Positions 1-11,316 of a stretch of DNA of 64,000 bases are shown piece after piece (the first letter of the stretch is position 1; every line of letters begins with the position of its first letter). Made by a program: the position numbers and the translations under genes. The stretch covers positions 1 through 64,000 of the forward strand of contig FWCC01000164.1 of NCBI GenBank assembly GCA_900169235.1. Direction: 5' to 3'. A model generated the notes under the pieces. That model did no database searches and had not been told where the DNA came from. It saw only the letters and a program-made list of their open reading frames with translations. This DNA is from Zarea fungicola (taxonomy: Eukaryota > Ascomycota > Sordariomycetes > Hypocreales > Cordycipitaceae).

Positions 1-52
1 TCTACTCTTGACGATACTTACAAGTGTACTGTTCGATATAACCTGACTTGCT

Positions 53-966
53 TTAGAGCATACCCCAACTGTGACTTACGTCGATTAAGCCATCGTTACA
101 CACAGGTACTACAGTCTGCACGCCGACACTCGGCCTGACAGTAGCAAAGCGTTTGTTTCCATTAACAGTGTCATTACCAATTCATATTGAAACTGGAATC
201 CACTCGCCGCCGGAATGCACATGGAGCTCAAACCAGGTCCACGATTGAAATACACCACCGAATTGACGATCAAACCAAACAATGGACTGTCCAGGGACAA
301 TCTGCACTTCCTCTTGATCTCTTCCTACCCACAGTGAGCCAGTAGCACGACCAGCGGGCGAGCTCCACTCAGTAATTGTCCCATTTGCCTGAAAGGCACC
401 CGAACCGCCGTTTAGGAGCACTGGCGAGAAAGCAAACGATACATCCCATCGTGCATCGGAAGTTGAGCCAACCGTACGTAAACCAGTAAGAGGGTCCGAT
501 TCCTCGGCCAAACCAAACCAAAACCCGTCAGAGGTAGTAGCTTCAAAATAGCCATTAGTTGCGCTCCATCTCGTGAAGTCTGTTGTTTGATTGGTGGCCT
601 GGGAGTAGCCTGAGCCTTCCGTGATATCAAGGATGCTTGCTCGGCTAAATGCAACGTTCCCTAGGTAGAGCCAATGGACCAGTAGCTTGTAGTCATGGCC
701 GTTTGCACCATGAAGGAAACCGGATGCCCAGTATGAGTCGTTGTCGCCAAAGACTTCGCTGCTGGTGTTTTTGAGCGTGGATATCAGATTGTGTGTAATT
801 TGGCTCTGTTGGCCCAAATCACAAGATTAGTGTGAATGATTCTAGTCAAGCTCTCTTCGTCAGGTTCTCATACCGAGTGTCCATCCAAAAGTCGCCCAGC
901 TTCAGGAATAAAGCCTGCAACGACATAACTGCCAGCCACTGCGATAACAGTTTTAATAGGGTGCAT
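53..966 (-). pseudogene. Diels-Alderase-like (AttH/CrtC, lipocalin-fold) gene with premature stop
   Basis: Exon 1 is 874-966 (ATG at 966; MHPIKTVIAVAGSYVVAGF is a hydrophobic, signal-like start). An intron follows at 806-873 (GTATGAG...CAACAG), then exon 2 from 805. The reading frame gives about 238 residues with family-like motifs: DGFWFGLAEE, a WFDRQFGG segment and WTWFELHV. These resemble the fungal hydroxyneurosporene-synthase/AttH group that includes pericyclases of decalin polyketide pathways (family knowledge). A TGA at 182-184 interrupts the frame, yet the same frame stays open to 53 and continues with family-like sequence (residues NKRFATVR, GVQTVVPV). The stop therefore falls where coding should continue, and a TGG-to-TGA change would explain it. 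The usual second barrel domain is missing from the window. Either the gene is a pseudogene, or the base is an assembly error, or the rest lies beyond the left edge. The exact function of the ancestor is unknown. Confidence 0.6.
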
Positions 967-2134
967 GATGTGAGTGTTGGGTGAAAGAAACAAACACCAA
1001 TGTGAGCGACGTATTTGTAATCTAGTCTTTTAGTATTTATGGCAGCTATAATTGAATGCAGTTGATTGCTGTCTACTTCGAGGCTCAAGACTTTTTCACT
1101 CGGTGGTGAAACGGCAGTTTAAATATGTCCGGGGACGGCGTCCGTTGTAGTTTAGATTCATAACAACTAGGATGGCGATCACCAGTAGTTCTCTGTCCGT
1201 AGCCGCCGAGATGTACATGTGCCGAAGCGGGATTCTGAACGCAGGAATCGTTTAAAATTACCCTGTTGCACTAATCAAGGAACCTCTAAAATGGCCGCCA
1301 ACAGGGACTCGGTCCGCTCACCAGGGACCTTCAAAGTCCGTAACACCGAAAAGAAAAGCCGGCCTTCGGCAGCCTCGGACATATATCAGTATCAACAGAA
1401 TGTTTACTAGTACAAGTAAATTCAATGTGGATAATGACAGCCTGGAAGGAGCAATCAGGGGAGTATTTTAGCGCGTACTCATAATAAATCTCTCAAGACG
1501 AAATGTGTGCAGTATGTCTGTCCATCAACCAAGTTACTTGACCTGGTTGTTTGTGTATGATCGCTTACTAACATTTTACCAGAAGTAAACACTGCTCCGA
1601 CCAACCAGAAATAAGAGGTTTTGTTCTGCTCATGTTAGGCTGAGATTTCTCGCTGCCAGAAAACCGATCGAAGAAGGTATTTTTGCGGCATCCTGTAGTG
1701 AACAGTCCTCCATGGCCCTGAAGTGGCTTTACCATTGCGCTGGGCCTCAACTTGTGCCGGCTATGCTTCAAGTACAGCGCCAGGGAATCAATAATGGAGC
1801 TTCAGGGTACTGGTACATAGCCATTGAGTGTTCAACGACGGTAGAAATAGTTGATGCAAAAGTAGGAAACATATGATGAGGACTGGGTATATTTAATCAA
1901 TCAACTACGGTGCCGGTTACCTTGACTTATCATGCCCAGACGGTGTAACCAACTCGATAAGATGGCGGTGTTGCTACCAAGAACAGCCTCGAGCATCCCT
2001 AGCCAATATTTGCCCATTTTCGTGTAGCATGGATGTGTGGCTAAAACTGTGCGACTCTCTGGTCCCATTTTAGTTCCAAAAAAAATTTACGCAGCCAACA
2101 TCCACAAAAAATCAGTCGAGCGACAAGAGACAAT
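967..2134. other. Gene-free stretch
   Basis: This is the upstream side of the Diels-Alderase-like gene. Only short open frames without family features are present on either strand. I see no RNA gene and no clear repeat. Confidence 0.4.
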
Positions 2135-2231
2135 TGCTCCCGGCAGGGCTTGAACCTGCGACCTTCGCATTACCAATGGAGCTTTTAACGGCTTATTAGT
2201 ACGAAGCTCTAACCAACTGAGCTACGGAAGC
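2135..2231 (-). tRNA. tRNA-Ile (anticodon AAU) with 23-nt intron
   Basis: Read on the minus strand, the 7-bp acceptor stem pairs GCTTCCG with CGGGAGC (one G-T pair), with discriminator A at 2135. The D arm GCTC/GAGC and the T arm GCAGG/CCTGC with loop TTCAAGC are intact. The anticodon stem TCGTA/TGCGA encloses CT-AAT-A, so the anticodon is AAU (bases 2195-2197), specific for isoleucine. A 23-nt intron (2171-2193) sits one base 3' of the anticodon, the canonical tRNA-intron position. Confidence 0.93.
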
Positions 2232-3171
2232 TACGACTGATGAAAGTCGAACTCTTTATTGAGGTTCATGACTCCATGCTACTACCACGCATACAATGTT
2301 GTTGTACAACCGGGGCCTAAACCAACTTGTTAATTTTTATAGCTGCAGAGGATGTGACACTTCCATGCTTGATTTTCCAAGATATTCACGCACAGGTTTC
2401 ATGCGTGGTCCTTGTCCAGCATGAGCGTATGAGTCCCACGCAGAAAGTTCCAGGAGCCCACTGCAAGAAGAGAGGACCATCATCACGTCCACTGTCGTTT
2501 GTGGTAAATTCATTGAGTGTAAAAGTTTAAAAAAAGATGAGCTGAAACAAATAGATTGGGATGGTATTAGGTGTGTCTGTGTTTCTTGGCGGCAGAATAC
2601 TTTAAGTCCAGAATGCATACAAGCACTGCAATTTGAAAAGAAAAGGCTCAGCTTGGCATCTACTCACTGTTTCGATGTTGTCAGTTGACTCGTCGGCGAA
2701 AGTGGCACAAAGAATCTAAATTCTCTGTTGCTGGGTAGTAGGGCAGATCTGAGCGCCACATTGTTGAATTCTCATCTTGATTCCATACTTTGCGGATAAG
2801 AAAGAAAACAACTGTCAGCTTATGAGAGTTCAACTCGATAGTCTGCTGAGTGAGGCTCGGGGCTTAGCAAGCATACGACAAATTGCGATACCGTTAGTCA
2901 TTTTCTTTCCCGGGTAATCACGCGATATCTGGAAGGGCATTAAAACCCACAGCATAAAAGCTACATAATACTTCTGTCCAGCACGTGCAGTTGTTCGGTA
3001 ATCGGCCGATTAATTGACTTCACTCAATGTTTTATTGTGCCCGAGAATCACTACCTCGGCTGCGCGCGGGCAAGTCGACTGTATGGTGATCGTCAAAGCA
3101 GCGTACCTGAACCGGGCATCACGCTACGGATGTAATTGAAGAAGGCTGAAATAATAGCATAAATATTTTTT
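2232..3171. other. Gene-free stretch
   Basis: This lies between tRNA-Ile and the 3' end of the bZIP gene. The two overlapping short frames near 2330-2620 show no recognisable domain and no splice-consistent extension. Confidence 0.4.
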
Positions 3172-4429
3172 TTAAAACTCAGCGACTGGTACCACTGAGT
3201 TCTGGATTGCTTCATCCAGCTTGGCAGACTCCATGCCAACTCCATGCCGTGAGCGAGCAATTTTTGATGCCAAGCAATGTATTAGTGTCTCTGTATTTAT
3301 TGTAATACTCCAGTTCTGGCAATCTGCAGGTTGAGCTTCTTCGTGTAGTGGGTGAAGCTCCGTGAAATCCGATTGAATGGTGTCATTGGGCAAGTCAGCA
3401 CAAAAGCTCCCGGCGGCAAAGCTCTCTGTGGGCTCCCACTGATTCTCTGATATTTCATTAATAGTTTCCAATGAGATGTAATCGGAATAATGAACAGTGT
3501 CTGAGGCCACTTCAGGATATTCGGCAGGGCTTTGCCAAACTGAGGATCCGACGTGGAGGCGTATTAAGGTGGCTTGAGGCCCATCCTTTGGGAGAGCTAT
3601 ACCCCGGTCCGCCAAGTATGTATGCACATCGATGAGATCAACCCATTCTTGCTCCGAGCCAATAGAATCGGTCTTCTCCTCCATATGTGCATTTTGGGTT
3701 CCAGGGGACAGCAGGTGGGGAGCAGTTGGCGCAGTCTCTTCACTGCAATCGAGTTGAAGGGCAGGTACTGGCTGCAGACCTGAGCATGCGTCCCGAAATG
3801 ATGCGCCGTTCAAATGTAAAGCATTACCAGCAAATACAACTTCCTGAATTTGCAATGCGTTTTGGTCCGTGGGACTTTGACCCGACTGCAAACTCATTGG
3901 AGTTGGAATGCCAAACAGGGTGATCCCTTCATCCATGTTGACTTGCGATGCCATGGCCTCGTCAAGTAGGCGTTTCGCAAATATTCTACCCGCATGCAAC
4001 TTTTGATCATCGTCGCTCCTTGATGCACTCTCGGCTGTGTTCAGCGTGTCATTGCGCGAGAAGTAACTCACATCCACAGACGTAAGCGCCAACTGTCGAG
4101 CAAGACCAGGTGGCAGGTAACTGCAATCGCGAGCAAGCTTGGTTTGCAGTTCCTTGAAGCAGTCCAGAACACCAGACAGGGTACTCTCAAGAGTGGCCGC
4201 TTTTTCAACAGCGGCCTTGACCGTATTTCCCTTCCTAGCCCGGTAATTGCGTTGCGCTTCTCTCATGCGCACTCTTCGCTGCTGCCGACTAAACTCAGTT
4301 GTGCTTTGTCAAGTATTATATGCAGTATATACTCACATCTACTTTGTCAATTTCTTCGGACTGTGAGCCACGTATTGGGGGCCTCCCAGATCTACATCGC
4401 TGGCCACGGAGCGGTGATGCCTGTTGCAT
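3172..4429 (-). CDS. bZIP transcription factor
   Basis: Two exons, 4337-4429 and 3172-4281, are joined across a 55-nt intron (GTGAGT...GGCAG) and give about 400 residues. The start ATG at 4429 is the first Met of an open frame leading directly into the basic region. Splicing creates QRRVRMREAQRNYRARKG (about residues 32-49), a bZIP basic region with the R-x-A-Q-R-x-Y-R-x-R-K pattern. A short heptad-like helix follows (VEKAATLESTLSGVLDCF). The remaining 300 residues are acidic and Ser/Thr-rich without a named domain, as expected of an activation region. It should bind DNA as a dimer in the nucleus. No neighbour identifies a target pathway. The basic region is convincing; the zipper is short and weak. 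Confidence 0.8.
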
Positions 4430-7002
4430 GGCAACGCGGTCTCTCACACACAGCCGGACGTCCAGGGAATTAAGGGTGCGTAGTTTGCTCTCTATACTCA
4501 ATAAATAACTCCGCGCCTGGGTCAGGGTTGTTGGTGATCAAATTAACTAGTGCGCCGCATAAAGCACACTGCAGCCGGTCAGATCTTTTGAACCTATCAA
4601 AGGCTCGACCATAACGGAAACGCCGAAGGATCAATCAGATCGCTGGGCAAAACGTTTGACCCACACTGCACTGCCAATTCATTAATCAAGAACTAATGAG
4701 GTCCATGATTTGGCGAAACAGGGACTATTTATCGCTTGGATTGGGCATGCTGGCAGCGTAAAAAATATGCAGCTTGCTGCATAATACCCATGTCAGCCTT
4801 ATAAATAATGGAATCTGCGTGGGAACCGTTATTTAGATTTACTAGCTTCATCCAATACCCGTTCTTGTTTGACTAGCAAGCCAGCTTCAGAGTGGAATCA
4901 AGAACCTCACGGTTCCATGGCAGCATCTTCACTGGTCTAGCCATTTTCTCTGCCGATTTGTTGCTGCACTAGCAGCACCAGATTAAACCCTACCAACCTG
5001 GCCGCCAAGCGGTCGCAAGGATTAGTTCCCTAACTTGTTTGTTATGCGACTGTCAAAGATGAACTCCGAAACTGCACCAATAGGGACTCTCCACTTGTGC
5101 GCCATTGCGCCATGAATCCCTACTTGTGCCGGTATCGGTACATCTAAAACAAATGTTTTTCCCTCGCAGGTTATAGTAGTCCCGCGAATGTCCATCTCCC
5201 ACCAATCACACTGCTCAACCGGAATGCTAAGATGGGCAAAGGCTATTTACAAAGCTTCGCCATAAGCATTTAACCCTTACTGTTACGGGTTTTTCAAAGG
5301 CTAGCTAATTTAGCGTTTCGGTTGACCTAATTTGCTCCATGCTGGCAATTCCGCACACAACATCTGCCAAGTTGTACGGAATGTGGGCCAGGCAGCCCAG
5401 CTGGGCATCCTGATTTCAACATCTTGTTCTCTTTTTGGACGTGGCGCCGTGCCCAGTTTTTCTAGACGGCTTCGACTATCTATTCCGTACTCAAAGGGAG
5501 GGGGGCTTGGCTTGTAGCAGATGTCTGTCACGTTTTGACCGCCAAAATTCTATCTTTGCCTCCTATGCTGTGTTGTTCAACGTTTTGCTGTCAAATTTCG
5601 TTTAGCCACTCACTTTCAGCAACCGTCAATGTCGAGAGCAGCCGCTGCAAAACTGCTGTATGCGGATTGGCTCGCAGTGCATACCACATCGCAATTCCTT
5701 GACCAAGTTGCGCCCCGATCATGGCACATCTGCAGACGATGCAAACTTCTTTTCTGTTTGAACCTCGTGACAACGTATAAATACCACACTGCAGCCCAGA
5801 TCTTGGGAACGTGCGAGAAGCAAATTTTGCAATCGGCTGTTTGAAAGGATTTATTTCTACGTGAGTCCATTTGGCTGTGTACGTGTACCGGGTCAGGACA
5901 TTCATTCGGCGGCAAAGAACGGGCTTCAACCATTGCCAGTTTCAAAAGTCGATGGGCTCCTTCACTTTGGCTGAGTTGGCAAAGTTATCTGTCTTTGAGA
6001 AAAGTTCGAAGTACGCTCTGGAGCCTAACTGTCGCCCTCATTTGGCACCAATGATCAGCGTAGGTACTCGTTGAGGAGGCGAAAAAGTGAACCAATGTCT
6101 CGTTGGTTCCTCTATTGGGATGGGTGTGGTATTGTGTGCAGAGTCCTGAATGAAGACCATATTGCTTCAATGGTCCTCAAATCCACCGCCGACAACCTTT
6201 TTGATGTCAATCTGCTAGAGACGAGGACATTCGACCTTTAGTGTACGGAGCAAGCACGTGGCGGCCGCCCTATCATCTCTTACACGGCTGAAGCTTGTCT
6301 GCCCGGCTTGCCCAAATCTCTCGGCTGATATGACATTTGAAAGCATCTGTTGCGGGCCTAAAGATGGGAAAGTACGGTCTATATTTCGAACGAAACTCGA
6401 AACGCGAAACTCGAAACTCGAAATTGTCATGTCGCTGCCTAAGTTGACGCCACCTATACAAGTATACTTCGACAACTCACCGCAAATATCAATCCTGATT
6501 GGACTCGAGCGAGCGGGCAGAAAAAGTGTCCTTTTTGACCTCCAATAATCAGGACGACTACAAATGCCGCCTGGACCATGTCGCAGTGGCACTCATGGCC
6601 ACTGGATAGGCACAAAAGTGGCGAACCATTTACGACAACAGCGTTGGGGGGCGTAATCGATACGGCACTTGTTTGGATTTTAAGAATTTCTCCCACTCAA
6701 TGCCGCATAGCCACTCTCGCCTGGTGGCATTGAGTTTGGACAGGCGTTTTGGCGGCGGCCCTGACGACGGGCGCTCAAGGAGAGAGGCAATTATTCACTT
6801 TCGGCGAGGAAAGACTGCACTTGTTGGCCACCAAAAAGAAGGTCAAAGTGGTCGTTTCTTCTAGGGGCCACTTGTTATTTTCTGTTCAAGGTCGTTTAAT
6901 TGCGATAGATCACCAACGTGGCATCATGGTAGCCCTGGCGAACAACCGCGGCAAGCGACAACAGAGCAACACCTGACCATTATAATATCGATTGCTCCTC
7001 AA
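4430..7002. other. Long gene-poor stretch
   Basis: About 2.6 kb upstream of the bZIP gene with many short open frames on both strands, none with a family motif or a convincing splice partner. It contains the 7-bp direct repeats at 6391-6425. I see no tRNA and no transposase. Confidence 0.4.
6391..6425. repeat. Short tandem repeat, about five CGAAACT-like units
   Basis: Units CGAAACT, CGAAACG, CGAAACT, CGAAACT and CGAAATT follow one another without gaps. The array lies in a gene-poor stretch. No function can be read from it. Confidence 0.8.
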
Positions 7003-7155
7003 CTACATGTATCTTGCAATGCTTTTTAAGCATGTGAATGAGGGTGTTGGACAAATCTTCTTTGCGCTGGGGGCCGCTTTCTGCTTGGTGGTTTCATTCT
7101 TGGCCGCTGAAGCGCCGTATAGAGCCAATACGACAGCCAGGACAGTGACCTTCAT
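7003..7155 (-). CDS. Possible small secreted peptide
   Basis: A 50-codon frame starts at ATG 7155 with MKVTVLAVVLALYGASAA, which has the basic start, hydrophobic core and AxA site of a signal peptide. A Lys/Ser-rich mature part with two cysteines follows. The frame stops at TAG 7003-7005. Alternatively, a GTAGTT donor just before the stop and a TCAG acceptor about 35 nt downstream would add a short Cys-rich tail with three cysteines (CCSVVACRGC begins it). Too short for family recognition. The only support is the signal-like start, so it may be chance. Confidence 0.25.
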   Translation of the reverse strand: MKVTVLAVVLALYGASAAKNETTKQKAAPSAKKICPTPSFTCLKSIARYM

Positions 7156-7881
7156 TTTGGTAGCTTGGGTGCAGAAGATATTTTGATGAGAGATTTTTAT
7201 TGGAAGATTTGAGATAACAAGCTTCTTACGGTTGGTGAAGGAAGAAATAATGTTCTAAATATGGCGGTAATATCTGAACGGTTGATGAAGGAATGCTACA
7301 GCGCATCCGCAAATTGGTGTGCCAACTTCCTGAAATGGAACCTGGAACAACCACATGCAAATGTTTGTGTAATTGGTGCAACACATGAATTGCGTGGTTG
7401 GAAGTTGATCAAGTGTAGACCAATCGGTCTACCGCGCAACTTGATTCCAACATAATCGTCGCCACCTTGTCAGCTTGAGAATCGGCCTGGGTGGAAATGA
7501 CTAACTAGATACGCGTAAAACAGGTTATACAGATCACGCACCAAGCCAACTGACCCTGTGGCGGCGGCGTCTACCTTGTGCGTGCCACCTTCTAGTTAGT
7601 AATTGAGTCGCTGATCTGTCAGCACACTAGACATAGGCCAGCAAGGCCAGGAAAATTTACCATTGGTTGCAATACGCAGCGGAATGGGCAGATCCACCGA
7701 CAACTCAGCCTGAGCACCGATAGAACCCCACCAGACTCTGCACAGGCGACAGTCAGCAGGGGGCAGTAGATGAATCTCAGCGCCGCGCCAAGATCAATAT
7801 GTGTTCCTGAGTTCCTGCTGGTCTGCTGTTGAAGGAGATTCAACAAAGAAGCAGAAACTCAGATCATCACAAGAGCAGAAG

Positions 7882-8269
7882 ATGGTGGACACAAAATGCT
7901 ATGATTCTCTGAAGAATCGAGAACGGAGCATGTTTGGGACATTGTCCTTTGTCCCACCTATCACTGCAGAAAGAGTTAAATGTAAAGTTGGCGGGTCAAA
8001 ACGCGGATCTATCCCGACAGCCAGGCAGCAACAAGTTTCTCGTGCGCAAAAGTATGTCGCATTCATCCAGTTGAGCGGAGAAAATTTTCTAATATTCTCT
8101 GCAGAAGTCATAGGGAGCGACAGAAAAGCTACATTGATGCCTTGGAAGACGAGGTGCGGCGCCTGCGTTCTGAGACGGCCAACTTGGGCAAAGTCGCGGT
8201 ATACTGGAGGCGCTGCGCGATGACGCAGATGAGAGACTTTCAAAGCCCCGGAAGAACGACCCTGGATAG
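7882..8269 (+). pseudogene. bZIP fragment, probably frameshifted
   Basis: Exon 7882-8051, a 53-nt intron (GTATGT...TCTGCAG, 8052-8104) and exon 8105 onward restore a bZIP core. The residues QQQVSRAQKSHRERQKSYI form the basic region and ALEDEVRRLRSETANL the first zipper heptads. After about 8186 this frame degrades. A zipper-like continuation (RGILEALRDDADERL) is found in another frame from 8195, ending in TAG at 8267-8269. This is what a one-base indel near 8165-8190 would produce. No GT-AG join connects either frame cleanly to the regulatory domain starting near 8461. It could be a damaged gene, a sequencing error, or a gene with an unusual extra intron. Confidence 0.45.
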
Positions 8270-8460
8270 CTTTTCACTCATACCTGGACTATTTTTGTGG
8301 CCGGTAGCTCAAGCCGAGCCTTGCTTAAGCGGCCTTCACCTATCGACAGGGGCGCTGTCGCGGCTCGCGCAGGACGATGAGCTGATGTCAACCCTTTTAC
8401 GAAACTGTTGGTTTTTTTTTTAACTCTCCTTCCTCGATGTTTCTGTGTCTTTCTCTTCAG

Positions 8461-9474
8461 AAGCTAATCATGAGAGTACAGTCTTGGAAAATGTCATGCC
8501 GACCGTTGAAATTACGGAAGCGGCGCAGCGTGGTTACGCGAAATTCGTGATGCCAATGGCAATGAATGATGAGATGGTTCTCAGCGCATATCTAGCCGCC
8601 TCTGCAAGCCATATGCAATTATACTCAGAGGCCACATGGGCAACGCGTAACCCGAGCTACAGGCTCGCTGCTATTGCAGGACTCGGCCAGGCAGCTGCAC
8701 AGCCAGCGCACGACGCTGACCATATTCTGCGTGCTCTGGCCACCATTCTGGGACTCATGATCGCAGACATTATTGCCTGCAATAAGGAACATGAAGGCCT
8801 TTTGAATCTGGCAAAATTCTGGACTGATAAGACGTGTCATTGGCACCCGGGGTCCCATGAAGCGGAAGCACGACATTTTTTGCTGGATCAAATACAAATG
8901 TACGGTACTGGAAAATGAGCAATATCTTTTCGCTTTTTCAAGTGGAAAACGGTTACATGTTGCAGTTACACTAACATGGCCTTTGGATCTTAGATTGAGG
9001 ACGCTCGTATACCCAGTGTACCAGTACCAGTACCAAGTAGTGCCGGCGCATGCCGCCGTGACGCCAGGCTCCTCACTACTGCAGAGTCCTGATAGGCTGT
9101 ACAAGGGATTCCTGGCAATTGAGACTGCCACTGCATTGGCATGTAAGCTGTACAAGCTGTCTAACAAGGACTTGATACACGCCAGCTCCTATCTGGGTGA
9201 CGAGCATCTCAGAAATGAGACGCCAGCGCTTTTGGAGGAACTCTGGCAGACAGTCTACGAAATGCCTCCCTTCTTTCCGGGCGAAGACTCGCTTGTCTGG
9301 GTCTACGCCGTCGCGTCAATGGCTAGCAAGAAACCCAGCCATCACAAGTTCTTCATACGCCGACTTACCGAGCTGCTGCATCGGCTGGGCAATCATGATG
9401 TAAATAGAGTTTTGGCCTGCATCAGCACAAATTGGATGAGCGCAGAACAAAACATACATGGAAAATACCAATAG
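8461..9474 (+). CDS. Fungal_trans_2-like transcription-factor regulatory domain (5' end unresolved)
   Basis: A strong acceptor (pyrimidine tract, CTTCAG at 8460) opens exon 8461-8899. An intron at 8900-8993 (GTACGG, branch CTAAC, TTAG) follows, then exon 8994-9474 with stop TAG. About 295 residues fit the all-helical C-terminal regulatory domain of fungal Zn2Cys6 factors: an early PMAMNDEMVLSAYLAAS block and a late LVWVYAVASMASKKPSHHKF block. No Zn2Cys6 cluster precedes it. The only DNA-binding sequence upstream is the damaged bZIP at 7882-8269. The first in-frame ATG is 8494. It may be a relic of a regulator that lost its DNA-binding part, or the 3' part of one gene with the bZIP piece. Confidence 0.55.
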
Positions 9475-9570
9475 TTTGTAATATATATATAAACATATAA
9501 ATATGTAATTTTAGAAATGCTTGGCTCGCATCAGTGAAGTGTTAGCCAACTGTTTATGCACAACATCCTC

Positions 9571-10144
9571 TTAGTGCTGTCGAGCACTACGCGAATCACT
9601 GCCGCTCACGACTGGTGATTCATGTACAGTAGGGCCATTCAAGGCTAGAACACCCAGCTGGTCCAATGCCATGAGAGCTGATTCCTCCCCGAGCTCCTCT
9701 ATAATTTTTCCGTCCTTTAGCTTGAAAATTGTGGTCCCTGAGAAGCGCATTTCCTTTCCAGAGTTGGCGACGGGGAGACTGCCGACGGGCAAGTCGAAGA
9801 AGGCTTCGCCGGTGTGGGTGCCGCCGCCGAACCAGCGCGCTACAACGTAGTCGTTTTCGGCAATCAGCGGAACAGGGGAAAGCAGGCTAAAGGAAATGTT
9901 CGGAAATGCCTGTTTTCGCATGAGCATGACTTGTACTCTTCTTCTGTTGACCTCTTGGTCATACCTTTTTAAACCCAATGACCATGTCCTTGACCGCGGC
10001 TTTGCCGTTCAGTCTCCCATGCATGGGGTAATACATGGTAAAGTCGTCGGAGCATAGCTCGTCCAGGACTTCGAGATTCCCTTTGCCCCAAAACTCGCTG
10101 TAATACCGAGCGACGATTAGTCGATTTTCGTTTTGTAGGGTCAT
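9571..10144 (-). CDS. SnoaL-like / NTF2-fold protein
   Basis: Exon 1 is 9965-10144 (ATG 10144); a 55-nt intron (GTATGACC...AAACAG) leads to exon 2 at 9571-9909. The product has 172 residues. It starts with NRLIVARYYSEFWGKGNLEV, then YYPMHGRLNGKAAVKDM, ARWFGGGTHTGEAFF and TTIFKLKDGKIIEELGEES. This is the pattern of SnoaL-like polyketide-cyclase and related ester-hydrolase proteins (cone-shaped alpha/beta barrel). Such proteins act as cyclases, isomerases or unknown small-molecule binders. Nothing here fixes the substrate. The last 30 residues form a Ser-rich tail beyond the usual domain of about 130 residues. Confidence 0.8.
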
Positions 10145-11316
10145 GCTGTCTGTGAAATTGGGGTGCGACGCGCAGGTGTAGCCTTGCAAGGCAAAAAGAA
10201 ACTAAAAGGTAGCAAAGTACAGACTGAACACTGTGTCGGTCTACTTTGGTGCGAGAATAGGCACTATACGACAAATATAACGGTTTAGAACTTGTGGTGG
10301 CAACTTTCGAGATACAAATCGAATAATTATGTAATTGAGCTGACTGTCTTTCTCCGAGGCTGACAGGGTCTGGAATGGGGTGATCTTCAGCCTTCAGGGT
10401 GTCTGGAATCAGAATCTCCGGGACCGACTCGTGATCCCTGGCCTAGGTCCAGGTGTATGGTTCACCAAGATTTTTCTAGCCTGCTTGCCGGCCGGCCGCA
10501 CAAATTTGGGGCTGAAGGCGTCGGAACACTGGCGTGAGTAATGATTGTCAGCCTGGCAGCCTCGTTTTAGTTAACAAAGCCCGTCGCATACTCTCAGGTA
10601 ACTTGTACAATACTTCTCACTAGGTTAGTGTCACGCAGAACAGGAATNNNNNNNNNNNNNNNNNNNNNNNNNNNNNNNNNNNNNNNTAATCACACCCCGC
10701 GCAACAGTTAGTTTATGGACAAGCGTAACAGTTGGTCCACATTTTGGGCTTAGAACGGCGACACGGTAATGAGAATGGCGGTCCAACGGCAAAATGAGAT
10801 GCGGTTCAACTGGCAAGCGATTATAGCAATGATGCAGTCCATTGCCACCGCTTCCTAGTTTTTTTAATGTGCGATTTGTCTTGGTTTGCTTTTGTCAAGA
10901 CTACTGAGACTGTTGCAAGGGTATATACGTAAGTAGCTGCCAGGGAGACGTGCTTTACTTTGCGTGTAAAATTGTACGGGAGCTAAAGCTGTCTGCTACG
11001 TTCAAGTGCGTTAGCTACCACTTTCGCCACCCAAGTTAGAACCGGTTATGGATAGTTTCTTTGTGATGTTCATAACGCAGAAAACCGTGGCAATTGTTTA
11101 GTCTTTGGTTTTATTATTAGTGATGGCGCAGGGGGGAAGCACCCGCTGCCGGCGTCTCCGTTTCGTCACCCTACTGTTTATGTAAGCGCGTTTACCCCCC
11201 TGACCAAGTGAGGTGTGACAGGTCTCGCCCAAGTTGAAAGTGTAGCAGCAGAATCAAGTAATACCTGTATACACTCGACGCTACCACGACACGCCTGGGC
11301 ATACTCATGCACAGCA
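10145..11316. other. Gene-free stretch with assembly gap
   Basis: No coding sequence is supported between the SnoaL-like gene and the retroelement frame. The stretch includes 39 N at 10648-10686. No long terminal repeat could be paired by eye with sequence 3' of the element. Confidence 0.4.
10648..10686. other. Assembly gap (39 N)
   Basis: Thirty-nine unresolved bases lie 630 bp upstream of the copia gag-like frame. Gaps beside retroelement sequence are often caused by repeats, so the true length may differ. Confidence 0.99.

Noticed and set aside
5591..5945. Two overlapping minus-strand frames of about 110 codons
   Set aside because: Overlapping in different frames with no motif; codon pattern looks random.
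6673..6976. Plus-strand frames opposite the possible small secreted peptide
   Set aside because: No domain, and the sequence shows no splice logic or conserved pattern.
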